Source: JAPHTQ01 sp050302275 (GTDB lineage Bacteria > Pseudomonadota > Gammaproteobacteria > Thiohalomonadales > Thiohalomonadaceae). From it: a stretch of 64,000 bases of DNA. Below the pieces are notes generated by a model, which saw only the letters and a list, made by a program, of their open reading frames with translations, had not been told where the DNA came from and made no database searches. The DNA lies in NCBI GenBank assembly GCA_050302275.1, contig JBNLAT010000003.1, forward strand, positions 54,858-118,857, given 5' to 3'. Numbering within the stretch: the first letter of the stretch is position 1; every line of letters begins with the position of its first letter. Positions 56,222 through 64,000 of the stretch are shown one piece after another. Both the position numbers and the translations under genes were made by a program.

Positions 56222-57328
56222 TTAATCGTTGATGTATTCAACCACATCCAGGCCAAAGCCGGAAAGTGCATGCAGCTTGCGCGGTGTCCCCAGCACTCGC
56301 ATATGGCTGACACCAAGGTCGATCAATATCTGCGCACCGATACCATAGGTTCGCAGGTCGTCGCCTTTCTCGGCCTCGGCCAGGGGCACACCCTTATCTT
56401 CCATTTCGTAATCCTTGATCCGACGCAGCAATTTTTCCGTATCTTCCTTACGTTGCAGAATAATCACCACGCCCTGCCCTTCTGCATCGATACGGCGCAG
56501 CGCGTTTTCCAGTGAACGACCGCAATTGCGTTCACTGCCAAACAGATCGCACAGCGTGTCCTGCAAGTGTACACGAACCAACGCCGGATCATCATGATTC
56601 AGCTCGCCCTTGACCAGCGCCAGGTGCATTTCATGACTCAGCTGATCGCGATAGGCAAACAGTTTGAAATCGCCGTAACGGGTCGGCATGGCACATTCGG
56701 CAACCCGCTCTACCGTGGGCTCGTTGTGCAGACGGTAATGAATCAAATCCGCCACGGTACCGATCTTGACGTTATGCTCCACCGCGAATTTTTCCAGGTC
56801 GGGGCGACGCGCCATGGTACCGTCTTCGTTGAGAATCTCGACGATCACCGATGAGGGTTCGAGTCCAGCCAATCGAGCCAGATCACAGCCCGCTTCGGTG
56901 TGACCAGCACGGGTCAATACGCCACCCGGTTGTGCCATCAGGGGAAAGATGTGGCCCGGCTGCACGATATCATCGGCGGAGGCATTGGGCGCTACTGCGG
57001 CACGCACGGTCATTGCTCGATCATAGGCGGAGATGCCGGTAGTAACACCTTCGGCGGCTTCGATGGAAACGGTAAAGTTGGTGCCGTGCTTGTCGTTGGT
57101 GTTGCTGACCATCAGCGGTAGCTTTAACTGCTGGCAACGCTCGCGGGTCAGGGTCAGACAGATCAGACCACGACCGTATCGCGCCATGAAATTGATATCT
57201 TCCGGGCGCACCATGGACGCGGCCATGATCAGGTCGCCTTCGTTCTCACGATCCTCATCGTCCATAAGGATAACCATTTTGCCCTGACGAATATCGTCGA
57301 TGATCTCATCAATACTGTTTAATGCCAT
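56222..57328 (-). CDS. ribB: DHBP synthase with degenerate GTP cyclohydrolase II-like domain (RibBX type)
   Basis: Makes 3,4-dihydroxy-2-butanone 4-phosphate. Residues 1-205 are the complete DHBPS domain (MDDEDRENEGDLIMAA, GHTEAGCDLARLAGL). Residues about 206-368 resemble GTP cyclohydrolase II, but the zinc site is not intact. Where RibA has VHSEC and RCDCG, this reads VHLQDTLCDLF and SERNCG, leaving only C260 and C269. GTP cyclohydrolase activity is therefore doubtful, and a separate ribA elsewhere is expected. The C-terminal domain may be regulatory. Confidence 0.9.
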   Translation of the reverse strand: MALNSIDEIIDDIRQGKMVILMDDEDRENEGDLIMAASMVRPEDINFMARYGRGLICLTLTRERCQQLKLPLMVSNTNDKHGTNFTVSIEAAEGVTTGISAYDRAMTVRAAVAPNASADDIVQPGHIFPLMAQPGGVLTRAGHTEAGCDLARLAGLEPSSVIVEILNEDGTMARRPDLEKFAVEHNVKIGTVADLIHYRLHNEPTVERVAECAMPTRYGDFKLFAYRDQLSHEMHLALVKGELNHDDPALVRVHLQDTLCDLFGSERNCGRSLENALRRIDAEGQGVVIILQRKEDTEKLLRRIKDYEMEDKGVPLAEAEKGDDLRTYGIGAQILIDLGVSHMRVLGTPRKLHALSGFGLDVVEYIND

Positions 57329-57354
57329 ACTCTTCTATTACTCGCTTACGCCGT

Positions 57355-58023
57355 TCAGTGTCGGCGTGCTGATAAAAATCCGTGCTCAGCAAGGAATGCC
57401 TCACTGAGACCCTGTGTCTGTTTTGCTGCCTGATCGCCCTGCAGAAGACGCTCGAGATAACGTGCAATCAGATCCACTTCCAGGTTCACTTTACGCCCAG
57501 AGATAAACTCATCGACCGTCGTCTCCTGAGAAGTATGCGGCACAATGTTCAATTCAAAGATCGCGCCGTCGATCGCATTGACTGTCAGGCTAATACCATC
57601 GACGGTGATCGAGCCCTTATGTGCAATATACCGTGCCAGTTCATCCGGCGCCCTGACTCGCAAGCGTATCGAACGGGCATCTTCGGAGCGCTGTAATATC
57701 TCGCCAACGCCGTCCACATGCCCACTGACCAGATGTCCACCCAGGCGGCTGGTCGGGGTCAGCGCCTTCTCCAGATTGACTCGGCTGCCGGTCTTTAGTT
57801 GAGCGAAGGAGCTATGGCTCATCGTCTCTCGCGACACATCAGCACTAAAGCCGTTGTCGCTCAATGCCACGACTGTCAGACAAACGCCATTCACGGCGAT
57901 GCTGTCACCGAGCACCACATCTGAAAGATCCAGTTTGCTGCTATCGATCGTCAGACGCATGTCGCCAGCGACAGGAGTTATCGTCCTTACCTTGCCGACC
58001 GCCTCGATTATCCCGGTAAACAT
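57355..58023 (-). CDS. ribE: Riboflavin synthase
   Basis: Last step to riboflavin. The 222 residues contain two lumazine-binding repeats (MFTGIIEAVGKVRTI, and SVDGIS-like GSITVDGISLTV). The start overlaps the ribD stop (TGATG), so the two are coupled. Confidence 0.95.
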   Translation of the reverse strand: MFTGIIEAVGKVRTITPVAGDMRLTIDSSKLDLSDVVLGDSIAVNGVCLTVVALSDNGFSADVSRETMSHSSFAQLKTGSRVNLEKALTPTSRLGGHLVSGHVDGVGEILQRSEDARSIRLRVRAPDELARYIAHKGSITVDGISLTVNAIDGAIFELNIVPHTSQETTVDEFISGRKVNLEVDLIARYLERLLQGDQAAKQTQGLSEAFLAEHGFLSARRH

Positions 58024-59135
58024 CAGTTCTCCTGCTGGATAGCAGCAGTGATCCGCCAGTCGTCGCCAACTGCCCGGATATCCTTAATCGAGAGTTGTAC
58101 CGCATCGGCCAAACTCTCCAGACCTGGAGTATGGAACAGGCCACGGGCACCATCACCCATCAGCTTCGGCGCCATGTAGATCACCAGCTCATCGATGATC
58201 CCGGCACGTAACACCGCGCCACTAAGAATGGCGCCAGTCTCCAACAGGACTTCGTTAATCTCGCGGCTAGCCAAGACACCCATCAGAGCATGCAGATCGA
58301 TAGCATCCCCGCCGTTGGGCAGGTAGATAACCTCGGCGCCCGCCTGCTCCAGTTGCTCCTGCAGTTCCGGCTCTTCCACTGCGGTCACGATCAACGATCT
58401 GCCCGGTTGAGCAATGAAGCGTGCTTCAGCTGGTGTACTCAGGTGCGGATCGAGCACCACACGTAACGGCTGGCGCTCTGCCAGTTCACCGGCAGCATCA
58501 CGAACGGTCAGCGACGGATCGTCTGCCAGAATCGTACCGATACCACTCATGATCGCGGAGCTACGTGCGCGCAAACGCTGCACATCTTCCCTTGCCGCAG
58601 GTCCGGTGATCCATTTACTTTCACCCGAGGCCATCGCGGTACGCCCATCAAGGCTCATCGCCAGTTTGCAGCGAATCATCGGCCGTTGCTCGCGCATGCG
58701 CCGGACAAACCCCGGGTTAAGCGCTTCAGCCTGGGGCTGCAACAGACCGCTGGCTACCTCGATACCTGCCTCACGTAGTTGCTGCAAACCCTGTCCAGCA
58801 ACTTTCGGATTGGGATCTTCCATCGCCGCAACAACACGTGCCACACCAGCCTTAATCAATGCCTCGCTGCAGGGTGGCGTCTTGCCATGATGGCAACAGG
58901 GTTCAAGCGTGACATAGGCGGTTGCACCTTTCGCCATCTCGCCCGCCTGCTCAAGCGCCACAATCTCGGCGTGGGGGCCACCGGCGACTTCGTGCCAACC
59001 CTCGGCTATTACCTGCCCTTCAATCGCCAGCACACATCCCACTCGTGGATTGGGATCGGTGCTATAGAGTCCACGCTCTGCCAGTTGCAGGGCACGGCTC
59101 ATCATCGCAATGTCAGTAGCAGTAAATTCACTCAT
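58023..59135 (-). CDS. ribD: RibD, bifunctional deaminase/reductase
   Basis: The N-terminal deaminase has zinc ligands in HAEIVAL and LEPCCHHGKTPPC. The C-terminal reductase has CKLAMSLDGRTAMASGES. The 370 residues match the two-domain form. It lies 6 nt after nrdR. Confidence 0.95.
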   Translation of the reverse strand: MSEFTATDIAMMSRALQLAERGLYSTDPNPRVGCVLAIEGQVIAEGWHEVAGGPHAEIVALEQAGEMAKGATAYVTLEPCCHHGKTPPCSEALIKAGVARVVAAMEDPNPKVAGQGLQQLREAGIEVASGLLQPQAEALNPGFVRRMREQRPMIRCKLAMSLDGRTAMASGESKWITGPAAREDVQRLRARSSAIMSGIGTILADDPSLTVRDAAGELAERQPLRVVLDPHLSTPAEARFIAQPGRSLIVTAVEEPELQEQLEQAGAEVIYLPNGGDAIDLHALMGVLASREINEVLLETGAILSGAVLRAGIIDELVIYMAPKLMGDGARGLFHTPGLESLADAVQLSIKDIRAVGDDWRITAAIQQEN

Positions 59136-59141
59136 CCTGGA

Positions 59142-59663
59142 TCATCTTTTCTGTTTGTCGTTCCTGGAAGTCTCCAGCAACGAAAGCTGATTTTTCTTCA
59201 CCGCGGGTGGCGGCTCCTTCTGCATCCGTTCAATCTCTTCGCGGAAGGCGTTCACATCCTGGAAGCTGCGATAGACCGAGGCAAAACGCACATAGGCCAC
59301 CTCGTCCAGCTCACGCAGTTCATCCATAACCCATTCGCCCAGCTGGCGCGAATTGACCTCACGGTCACCGGTCGCCCGCAGCTTGTGTTTGATGTGATTG
59401 ATCGATTCCTCGATCGCTTCCATCTGCACCGGACGCTTCTCCAGCGCACGCATAATCCCGGAACGCAGTTTATCCTCATCGAACGGTGCCCGCGTACCGT
59501 CACGTTTGACGATACGCGGCATCACCAGTTCAGCCGTCTCGAAGGTAGTGAAACGCTCGCCGCAGGTCACACACTCGCGGCGGCGTCTTACCGAATCGCC
59601 CTCATTAGCGAGGCGCGAATCGATCACCTTGGTATCGGGTTCACTGCAGAACGGGCAGCGCAT
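59142..59663 (-). CDS. nrdR: NrdR, ribonucleotide reductase regulator
   Basis: A zinc-ribbon and ATP-cone repressor of nrd genes. The 173 residues contain MRCPFCSEPDTKVIDSR, the CVTCGERFTTFE second pair of cysteines, and an ATP-cone domain (RDGTRAPFDEDKL). Conserved position after glyA. Confidence 0.95.
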   Translation of the reverse strand: MRCPFCSEPDTKVIDSRLANEGDSVRRRRECVTCGERFTTFETAELVMPRIVKRDGTRAPFDEDKLRSGIMRALEKRPVQMEAIEESINHIKHKLRATGDREVNSRQLGEWVMDELRELDEVAYVRFASVYRSFQDVNAFREEIERMQKEPPPAVKKNQLSLLETSRNDKQKR

Positions 59664-59676
59664 GACGGGAGATCAT

Positions 59677-60933
59677 TCAGTCTGCGTAAACCGGCAGGCG
59701 CTTGCAGACCTTCAGTACCTTATCTTTCACTTCATCGATCACCTTGCTGTCGCCACGTGAATCGATCACATCGCAAATCCATCCAGCCAGATCACTCGCC
59801 TCGGCCTCGCCGAAACCACGGGTGGTGATCGCCGGGGTACCAATGCGAATGCCGGAAGTCACAAAAGGCGATTGAGGGTCATTGGGTACTGAGTTCTTGT
59901 TCACAGTGATGTTGGAAGCGCCCAGCCATGCATCGACGTCTTTACCGGTCAGCTCCTGTTTGATGAAGCTGAGCAGGAACAGGTGGTTGTCGGTGCCACC
60001 GGAAACCACATCGTATCCGCGGTCGAAAAAGACTTTGGCCATAGCACGAGCATTGGCAATGACCTGGGCCTGATAGGTTTTGAATTCCGGCTCAAGCGCT
60101 TCTTTGAAAGCCACCGCCTTACCGGCGATGACATGCATCAACGGACCGCCCTGAGTGCCAGGGAAAACCAGTGAGTTCAGTTTCTTTTCGATCTCTTCGT
60201 TGGCCTTGGCCAGGATGATACCGCCACGGGGACCACGCAGGGTCTTGTGGGTGGTGGAGGTTGTCACATCGGCGATCTGTACCGGACTGGGGTAGACACC
60301 AGCGGCAATCAGGCCCGCAACGTGCGCCATATCAACAAACAGATAAGCACCCACTTCGTCGGCAATATCGCGGAAACGCTGCCAATCGACGACACGGGAG
60401 TAGGCTGAGAAACCAGCAACGATCATCTTCGGCTTGTGCTCGCGGGCCAGACGCTCGACCTCTTCATAGTCGATTTCGCCGGTCTCCGGATTCAGGCCGT
60501 ACTGGATGGCGTTATAGATTTTGCCGGAGAAGTTGGGCTTGGCACCGTGAGTCAGGTGGCCGCCGTGGGCCAGGCTCATGCCCAGAATGGTATCACCCGG
60601 CTGGACCAGCGCCATATAGACCGCGGCATTGGCCTGGGAACCAGAGTGCGGCTGGACGTTGGCATAATCGGCACCGAATAGTTCCTTGACCCGATCGATA
60701 GCCAGTTGTTCGGCCACATCCACATATTCGCAACCGCCGTAATAGCGCTTACCCGGATACCCTTCAGCATACTTGTTGGTCAGTACGGAACCCTGGGCAG
60801 CCATTACACGGGGGCTGGTGTAGTTCTCGGAGGCAATCAGCTCGATATGCTCCTCCTGGCGAACCCGCTCCTGCTCCATGGCATTCCACAGTTCGTCGTC
60901 ATATCCACGAATCGTCATCTCATTGCTGAACAT
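59677..60933 (-). CDS. glyA: Serine hydroxymethyltransferase
   Basis: Interconverts serine and glycine with THF. The 418 residues include the PLP lysine in TTSTTHKTLRGPRGG, ASENYTSPRVMAAQGS and GGCEYVDVAEQLA. First gene of the glyA-nrdR-rib-nusB run. The 60934-61097 leader contains no recognisable riboswitch. Confidence 0.96.
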   Translation of the reverse strand: MFSNEMTIRGYDDELWNAMEQERVRQEEHIELIASENYTSPRVMAAQGSVLTNKYAEGYPGKRYYGGCEYVDVAEQLAIDRVKELFGADYANVQPHSGSQANAAVYMALVQPGDTILGMSLAHGGHLTHGAKPNFSGKIYNAIQYGLNPETGEIDYEEVERLAREHKPKMIVAGFSAYSRVVDWQRFRDIADEVGAYLFVDMAHVAGLIAAGVYPSPVQIADVTTSTTHKTLRGPRGGIILAKANEEIEKKLNSLVFPGTQGGPLMHVIAGKAVAFKEALEPEFKTYQAQVIANARAMAKVFFDRGYDVVSGGTDNHLFLLSFIKQELTGKDVDAWLGASNITVNKNSVPNDPQSPFVTSGIRIGTPAITTRGFGEAEASDLAGWICDVIDSRGDSKVIDEVKDKVLKVCKRLPVYAD

Positions 60934-61098
60934 CCAACACCCCTAGATTGAAAAGAGCCTATAGAACAACAGCTTGGGGAAGATTGCGGAACCTCTGGCG
61001 GGTCTATGGCCCAACATCCGCTCCCAGTGCTGCGGAAAGGAGCAAAGATTACCCGATCCGGCCAAATTTTTCATGGGTTTAGCGTTATGCCAGACATA

Positions 61099-61124
61099 AA
61101 AAAGCCCCGCTTAAAGCGGGGCTA
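61099..61124 (-). terminator. Terminator for the 61.2 kb gene
   Basis: GCCCCGC-TTAAA-GCGGGGC. On the minus strand the stem is followed by TTTTTTATG, giving a good rho-independent terminator 110 nt below the unknown gene and before the glyA promoter region. Confidence 0.85.
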
Positions 61125-61232
61125 GAGTTGATTTTCGGACTTCCTGGTCCAAATCCGCACTGTGGTAGCAGAAATATCCTTACGGCCATTACGGCTTCTT
61201 TTTATATACTCCCCCCAGAGTATTCTTGCTGG

Positions 61233-62165
61233 CTATTGTTGCCAGTAATCATCCTTCACTTTGCCGTCGGCGACAAGGGTCAAAGCCTTTTTTACCGCTT
61301 CCGGTGTCTGAATGATGTTCATAAAGCTGTTCTCACCCATCATGGAGAGATCCGGAAAATCGATAGCAATCCGGAAGCGGGCGTAGAGATGATACACCTT
61401 ATCACCTGAAACCAGAATCTCATAGGGCAAATGCGCAGTGGATTTCAGCTCCTTGAAATCGATGACGCTCATAATATACCCGTCATCCATGTATTTGTCT
61501 CCACCTGCGGGCGGTGCCTTCAGCCCGACGCCGAACACCACTTCCTCCTTGCCGGGAACCTGAATGCGGTAAACCTGGGTAACACCAGCCAGGCCTTTAG
61601 CCAGATTCTGCTCCACAGTCTTCACTGCTTTCTCGTGACTGGGGAACATATTGAGCAAGTGCATGTTGGTATCATCAAAGTACTCCATACCAAACATGTA
61701 GTGATATTTGCGCAACTTGGCGACACTCAGTCCCTTGGCAGAACCGAAATCTTCCTTACGCCCAAGTACCTTGCTGAGTTTATTGGTGACAGCGGTCAAA
61801 TCACCGGCCATACGATAGACATTAGCCATATAGGTAGGATTATTATAACTAATCTGTACATCATTACCGACCTTGGTCACCGAAACCCGTACCGCGGCAC
61901 CGTAACCACCGAATTCCGTTTTGGCTGCATTCTGCTTCAGTGCATCATTGGTAATCGCAATTACCGCTGCATCCTTGTAGGGCGAATAACTTCCAGCAAT
62001 ATCAAAACCGGCATCCTTTAATTTCTTTTCAACCTGCTTCTCTACAGTAGGCACATCACCTGTGGTGATCTCGGCAAGAACAAATGGCTTGAGAGTCACA
62101 TCTGCAGCCTGAACCGCAACAGCCGAAAGTAACATGGCAAACGCCAGCGAAAGTTTCCTAATCAT
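61233..62165 (-). CDS. Exported protein of unknown function
   Basis: 311 residues with a signal peptide (MIRKLSLAFAMLLSAVAVQA). An upstream GTG-type extension is rejected because GGGGTGG precedes this ATG. The mature part has mixed alpha/beta character, with VISYNNPTYMANVYRM and a basic C-terminal region. It may have some kinship to DUF302-like domains, but I cannot confirm this. It is 108 nt downstream of the FadL-family gene across a terminator, so only partly co-transcribed. Function unknown. Confidence 0.85.
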   Translation of the reverse strand: MIRKLSLAFAMLLSAVAVQAADVTLKPFVLAEITTGDVPTVEKQVEKKLKDAGFDIAGSYSPYKDAAVIAITNDALKQNAAKTEFGGYGAAVRVSVTKVGNDVQISYNNPTYMANVYRMAGDLTAVTNKLSKVLGRKEDFGSAKGLSVAKLRKYHYMFGMEYFDDTNMHLLNMFPSHEKAVKTVEQNLAKGLAGVTQVYRIQVPGKEEVVFGVGLKAPPAGGDKYMDDGYIMSVIDFKELKSTAHLPYEILVSGDKVYHLYARFRIAIDFPDLSMMGENSFMNIIQTPEAVKKALTLVADGKVKDDYWQQ

Positions 62166-62194
62166 CTTTACCACCCCGAAACGTTTCTGCTTAT

Positions 62195-62235
62195 AAAACA
62201 AAACGGGGTGACAGGCACATCGGCCGGTCACCCCG
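62195..62235 (-). terminator. Terminator between fadL and the downstream gene
   Basis: CGGGGTGAC (62204-62212) pairs perfectly with GTCACCCCG (62227-62235). On the minus strand TTTTGTTTTA follows, so it should terminate or attenuate fadL transcription. Confidence 0.75.
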
Positions 62236-62273
62236 CGTGTATCAGCCATTATGCAACGGCAACTATATTAACT

Positions 62274-63677
62274 TTAGAAACTATGGCTGTACATCAACTG
62301 CCAGTTGGTTTGGGCGTGATTAATTTTCAAGCCCTGGTTGGAACTAGCATTTGAACCTGTAACAGATACCTCTGGTGCGTGTGTAACAGAGAAATTGATT
62401 TCGTCATCCGGTGTAACAGTATAACCGAGTCCCAATGTGTAGTGATTCTCTATGGTCGCAGGGAACAGGTAATGCACTGTGCTTGTGGGAATCGGGTTGC
62501 TTGCCATATTTGCACCGGCGCGAAGAACAAGTTCATTAGTGGTTTGGTACGCTACACCCAGCGAAATAACCGTCTGGTCATCCCAATTCTGGTACATGGT
62601 TGCATCGAGATTAAGACCGGTGGTCACGAAGCTCATCTTAAAATCCTTCATGACTTCAGACCACTTGATTTGCTTGATATCCGCGACAACCATAAGCTTC
62701 TCGTTTGGCTTATAAGACATACCAACAGCGAATGTTTGTGGCCACTGGAAATCTTTGACCTTAATCTTGCCCGGCATGCTCATAACCGCGCCGGTGCCAC
62801 CATCATCATAGGCCAACGCCATAGTTGCAGAACCACTTAAGTCACTGAGACTTGTCTCACTATGATAGGTACCACCAATAGTCAACTGTTCATTAACTTT
62901 ATAGGTAAAGCCGATCTTCGCCGCAAAACCATCACCTTCAGTCTTACCGGCGTAGTCATTGCTGTCGGCAAAATCAAAATATCCACCATAGATGGTTGCT
63001 GGCAGCGAAGCTGCTGCTGCACCAGACATTGAAATACTGCCAACAGTAGAATTGGGGTTCATCATCATATCGCCCATAACTGTACCGGGTAGCGCCATTT
63101 GTAGATCCATGGTCGCACGGACATAATCAATACTACCGCCGATGCTCAGTTTATTATCAACGACGTAAGACACGGGAAACAGGACTCTGGCAACGCCAAC
63201 TTCTGAAAACTCCCTCCACCCACTGACAATAGTTGGATCATCACCAGCGCCAAGGATTGCGCCTTGTACAAAAGAAGTACCAGGTCCACCATTCTTGTAT
63301 TCAGTACCCATACCACCTTGTGCAAAAGCGGCAGCACCAAAACTAAGCTTTCCTTTTTTCTGCACCCAGCCAGCAGCCGGCATCAAGAATGAATTAGAAC
63401 TTGAGCTCCACGAGGCAGGCATGGGGTGCGAAGCATCAATACTTGGGGAAAGAACACCAACAGCCAGATCCAATCGGTTCCCATCTTCCATCAAACTAAG
63501 AGTTGCAGGGTTATTCATAGTGGCCGCCGTACCATTGTCATAGGCCATGGAAGCGCCGCCCATGCCGGTGGCAATAGGGCCATAGCCTTCCATGTTCATG
63601 CCGTTGGTGGCGAATGCAGCGGGGGAAGTAATTGCCAGTGAGACAGCAACAGCCAGTAGGTGCTTGGTATGTTTCAT
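62274..63677 (-). CDS. OmpP1/FadL/TodX-family outer-membrane channel
   Basis: A 467-residue outer-membrane transporter for hydrophobic compounds. Start at 63677 with AAGGAG upstream and a signal peptide (HLLAVAVSLAITSPAAFA). The N-terminal plug begins TNGMNMEGYGPIATGMGGASMAYDNGTAATMNNPAT, the family hallmark. The barrel ends in SHSF. Upstream is a 323-nt AT-rich region with palindromes (63748-63798). Confidence 0.93.
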   Translation of the reverse strand: MKHTKHLLAVAVSLAITSPAAFATNGMNMEGYGPIATGMGGASMAYDNGTAATMNNPATLSLMEDGNRLDLAVGVLSPSIDASHPMPASWSSSSNSFLMPAAGWVQKKGKLSFGAAAFAQGGMGTEYKNGGPGTSFVQGAILGAGDDPTIVSGWREFSEVGVARVLFPVSYVVDNKLSIGGSIDYVRATMDLQMALPGTVMGDMMMNPNSTVGSISMSGAAAASLPATIYGGYFDFADSNDYAGKTEGDGFAAKIGFTYKVNEQLTIGGTYHSETSLSDLSGSATMALAYDDGGTGAVMSMPGKIKVKDFQWPQTFAVGMSYKPNEKLMVVADIKQIKWSEVMKDFKMSFVTTGLNLDATMYQNWDDQTVISLGVAYQTTNELVLRAGANMASNPIPTSTVHYLFPATIENHYTLGLGYTVTPDDEINFSVTHAPEVSVTGSNASSNQGLKINHAQTNWQLMYSHSF

Positions 63678-64000
63678 AGTGACCACTCCTTAAAGACAGC
63701 GCGAGGCAGGATGTCCTGTGTATTTGAGAATTGTTCTACTAGTAAGGTGACATGACGTCACATTGTCAGCACGATATGGGCGAGCGTGAAACATGTCAAG
63801 AAATGGAAACAATGATTTTGTTTATATTTATCAATAAGTTAAGTGAATAAGTTAATCATAATTGACTTATACACAATGCATTAGTCCAAGTAAAACAATA
63901 GGTTAAAAAATGCGAAAATAGCGTTCAATAAGTTCCTGTCTTTACACTCAAAATTCGTATAGGGCTATCATTTTTTTTTGTCGTTAGTTTATTTCCCTTT
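63678..64000. promoter_or_regulatory. AT-rich region upstream of fadL with palindromes
   Basis: No gene is seen. TGACGTCA (63753-63760) is a perfect palindrome, embedded in GTGAC-N5-GTCAC. TGACATG (63748-63754) and CATGTCA (63792-63798) form a wider inverted repeat. These are candidate operators of unknown regulator. The remainder is AT-rich and simple in sequence. Confidence 0.4.

Noticed and set aside
57329..57354. FMN riboswitch before the ribB gene
   Set aside because: The gap is only 26 nt, too short for an FMN riboswitch, and none is visible elsewhere in the operon.
58779..59828. A 349-codon plus-strand frame across ribD, nrdR and glyA
   Set aside because: Antisense to three well-supported genes with clear catalytic motifs.
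63746..63762. CRP site upstream of fadL
   Set aside because: GGTGA and TCACA are separated by 7 nt rather than 6 and the first half is not TGTGA.

Overview
This is 64 kb of bacterial chromosome, almost entirely coding and moderately GC-rich. Gene content and order point to a gammaproteobacterium: iscRSUA-hscBA-fdx-iscX with ndk and rlmN, queA-tgt-yajC-secD-secF, pcnB-folK-pan, xseB-ispA-dxs, and glyA-nrdR-ribDE-ribB-ribH-nusB-thiL-pgpA. The TatT-type TRAP locus and the combined GH57/glycogen and pentose-phosphate block would fit a sulfur-oxidiser or Chromatiales-like lineage, but that finer placement is inference. No phage, transposase, CRISPR array or rRNA is visible. One tRNA gene (Leu, anticodon CAA) is present.

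Layout. 1-9.2 kb: a minus-strand run from cysE through iscR, an extra cysteine desulfurase, iscS-iscU-iscA-hscB-hscA-fdx-iscX, then ndk and a truncated rlmN. A candidate IscR site sits in the iscR promoter. 9.3-12.2 kb: divergent trmJ and suhB with a small palindromic repeat between them, then a GH114 lipoprotein. 12.5-17.9 kb: secF-secD-yajC-tgt-queA (minus). 18.0-18.4 kb: tRNA-Leu followed by a duplicated tRNA 3' end and short repeats. 18.4-22.1 kb: a TRAP transporter with its TatT lipoprotein. 22.1-27.3 kb: a FecR-domain protein with a barrel-like C-terminus, a Slam-like TPR/outer-membrane barrel protein, and a CHASE2 adenylate cyclase. 27.3-40.4 kb: glycogen and glucose-phosphate metabolism (malQ, GH57, glgC, glgB, pgi, zwf, gnd, glgA). 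40.5-43.7 kb: ppc and a small SAP-like protein. 43.7-48.4 kb: panD, panC, panB, a deoxynucleoside kinase, folK and pcnB. 48.5-53.7 kb: an outer-membrane protein, xseB-ispA-dxs, queD and folE2. 53.7-60.9 kb: the riboflavin/thiamine/nusB operon ending with glyA. 61.2-63.7 kb: a FadL-family porin and an exported protein of unknown function, preceded by an AT-rich region.

Most of the window is housekeeping. The most distinctive part is 22-27.3 kb. The class III adenylate cyclase gene is followed at once by a perfect TGTGA-N6-TCACA (CRP-type) palindrome, placed in front of the promoter of the Slam-like/FecR pair. A second perfect CRP-type palindrome lies upstream of ppc. This suggests a cAMP-controlled envelope module whose FecR/barrel protein may be the cargo or partner of the Slam-like outer-membrane protein. 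The other signals not explained by genes are a two-copy palindromic repeat family (1.4 and 10.1 kb) and the tRNA-Leu 3'-end duplication at 18.1-18.3 kb.
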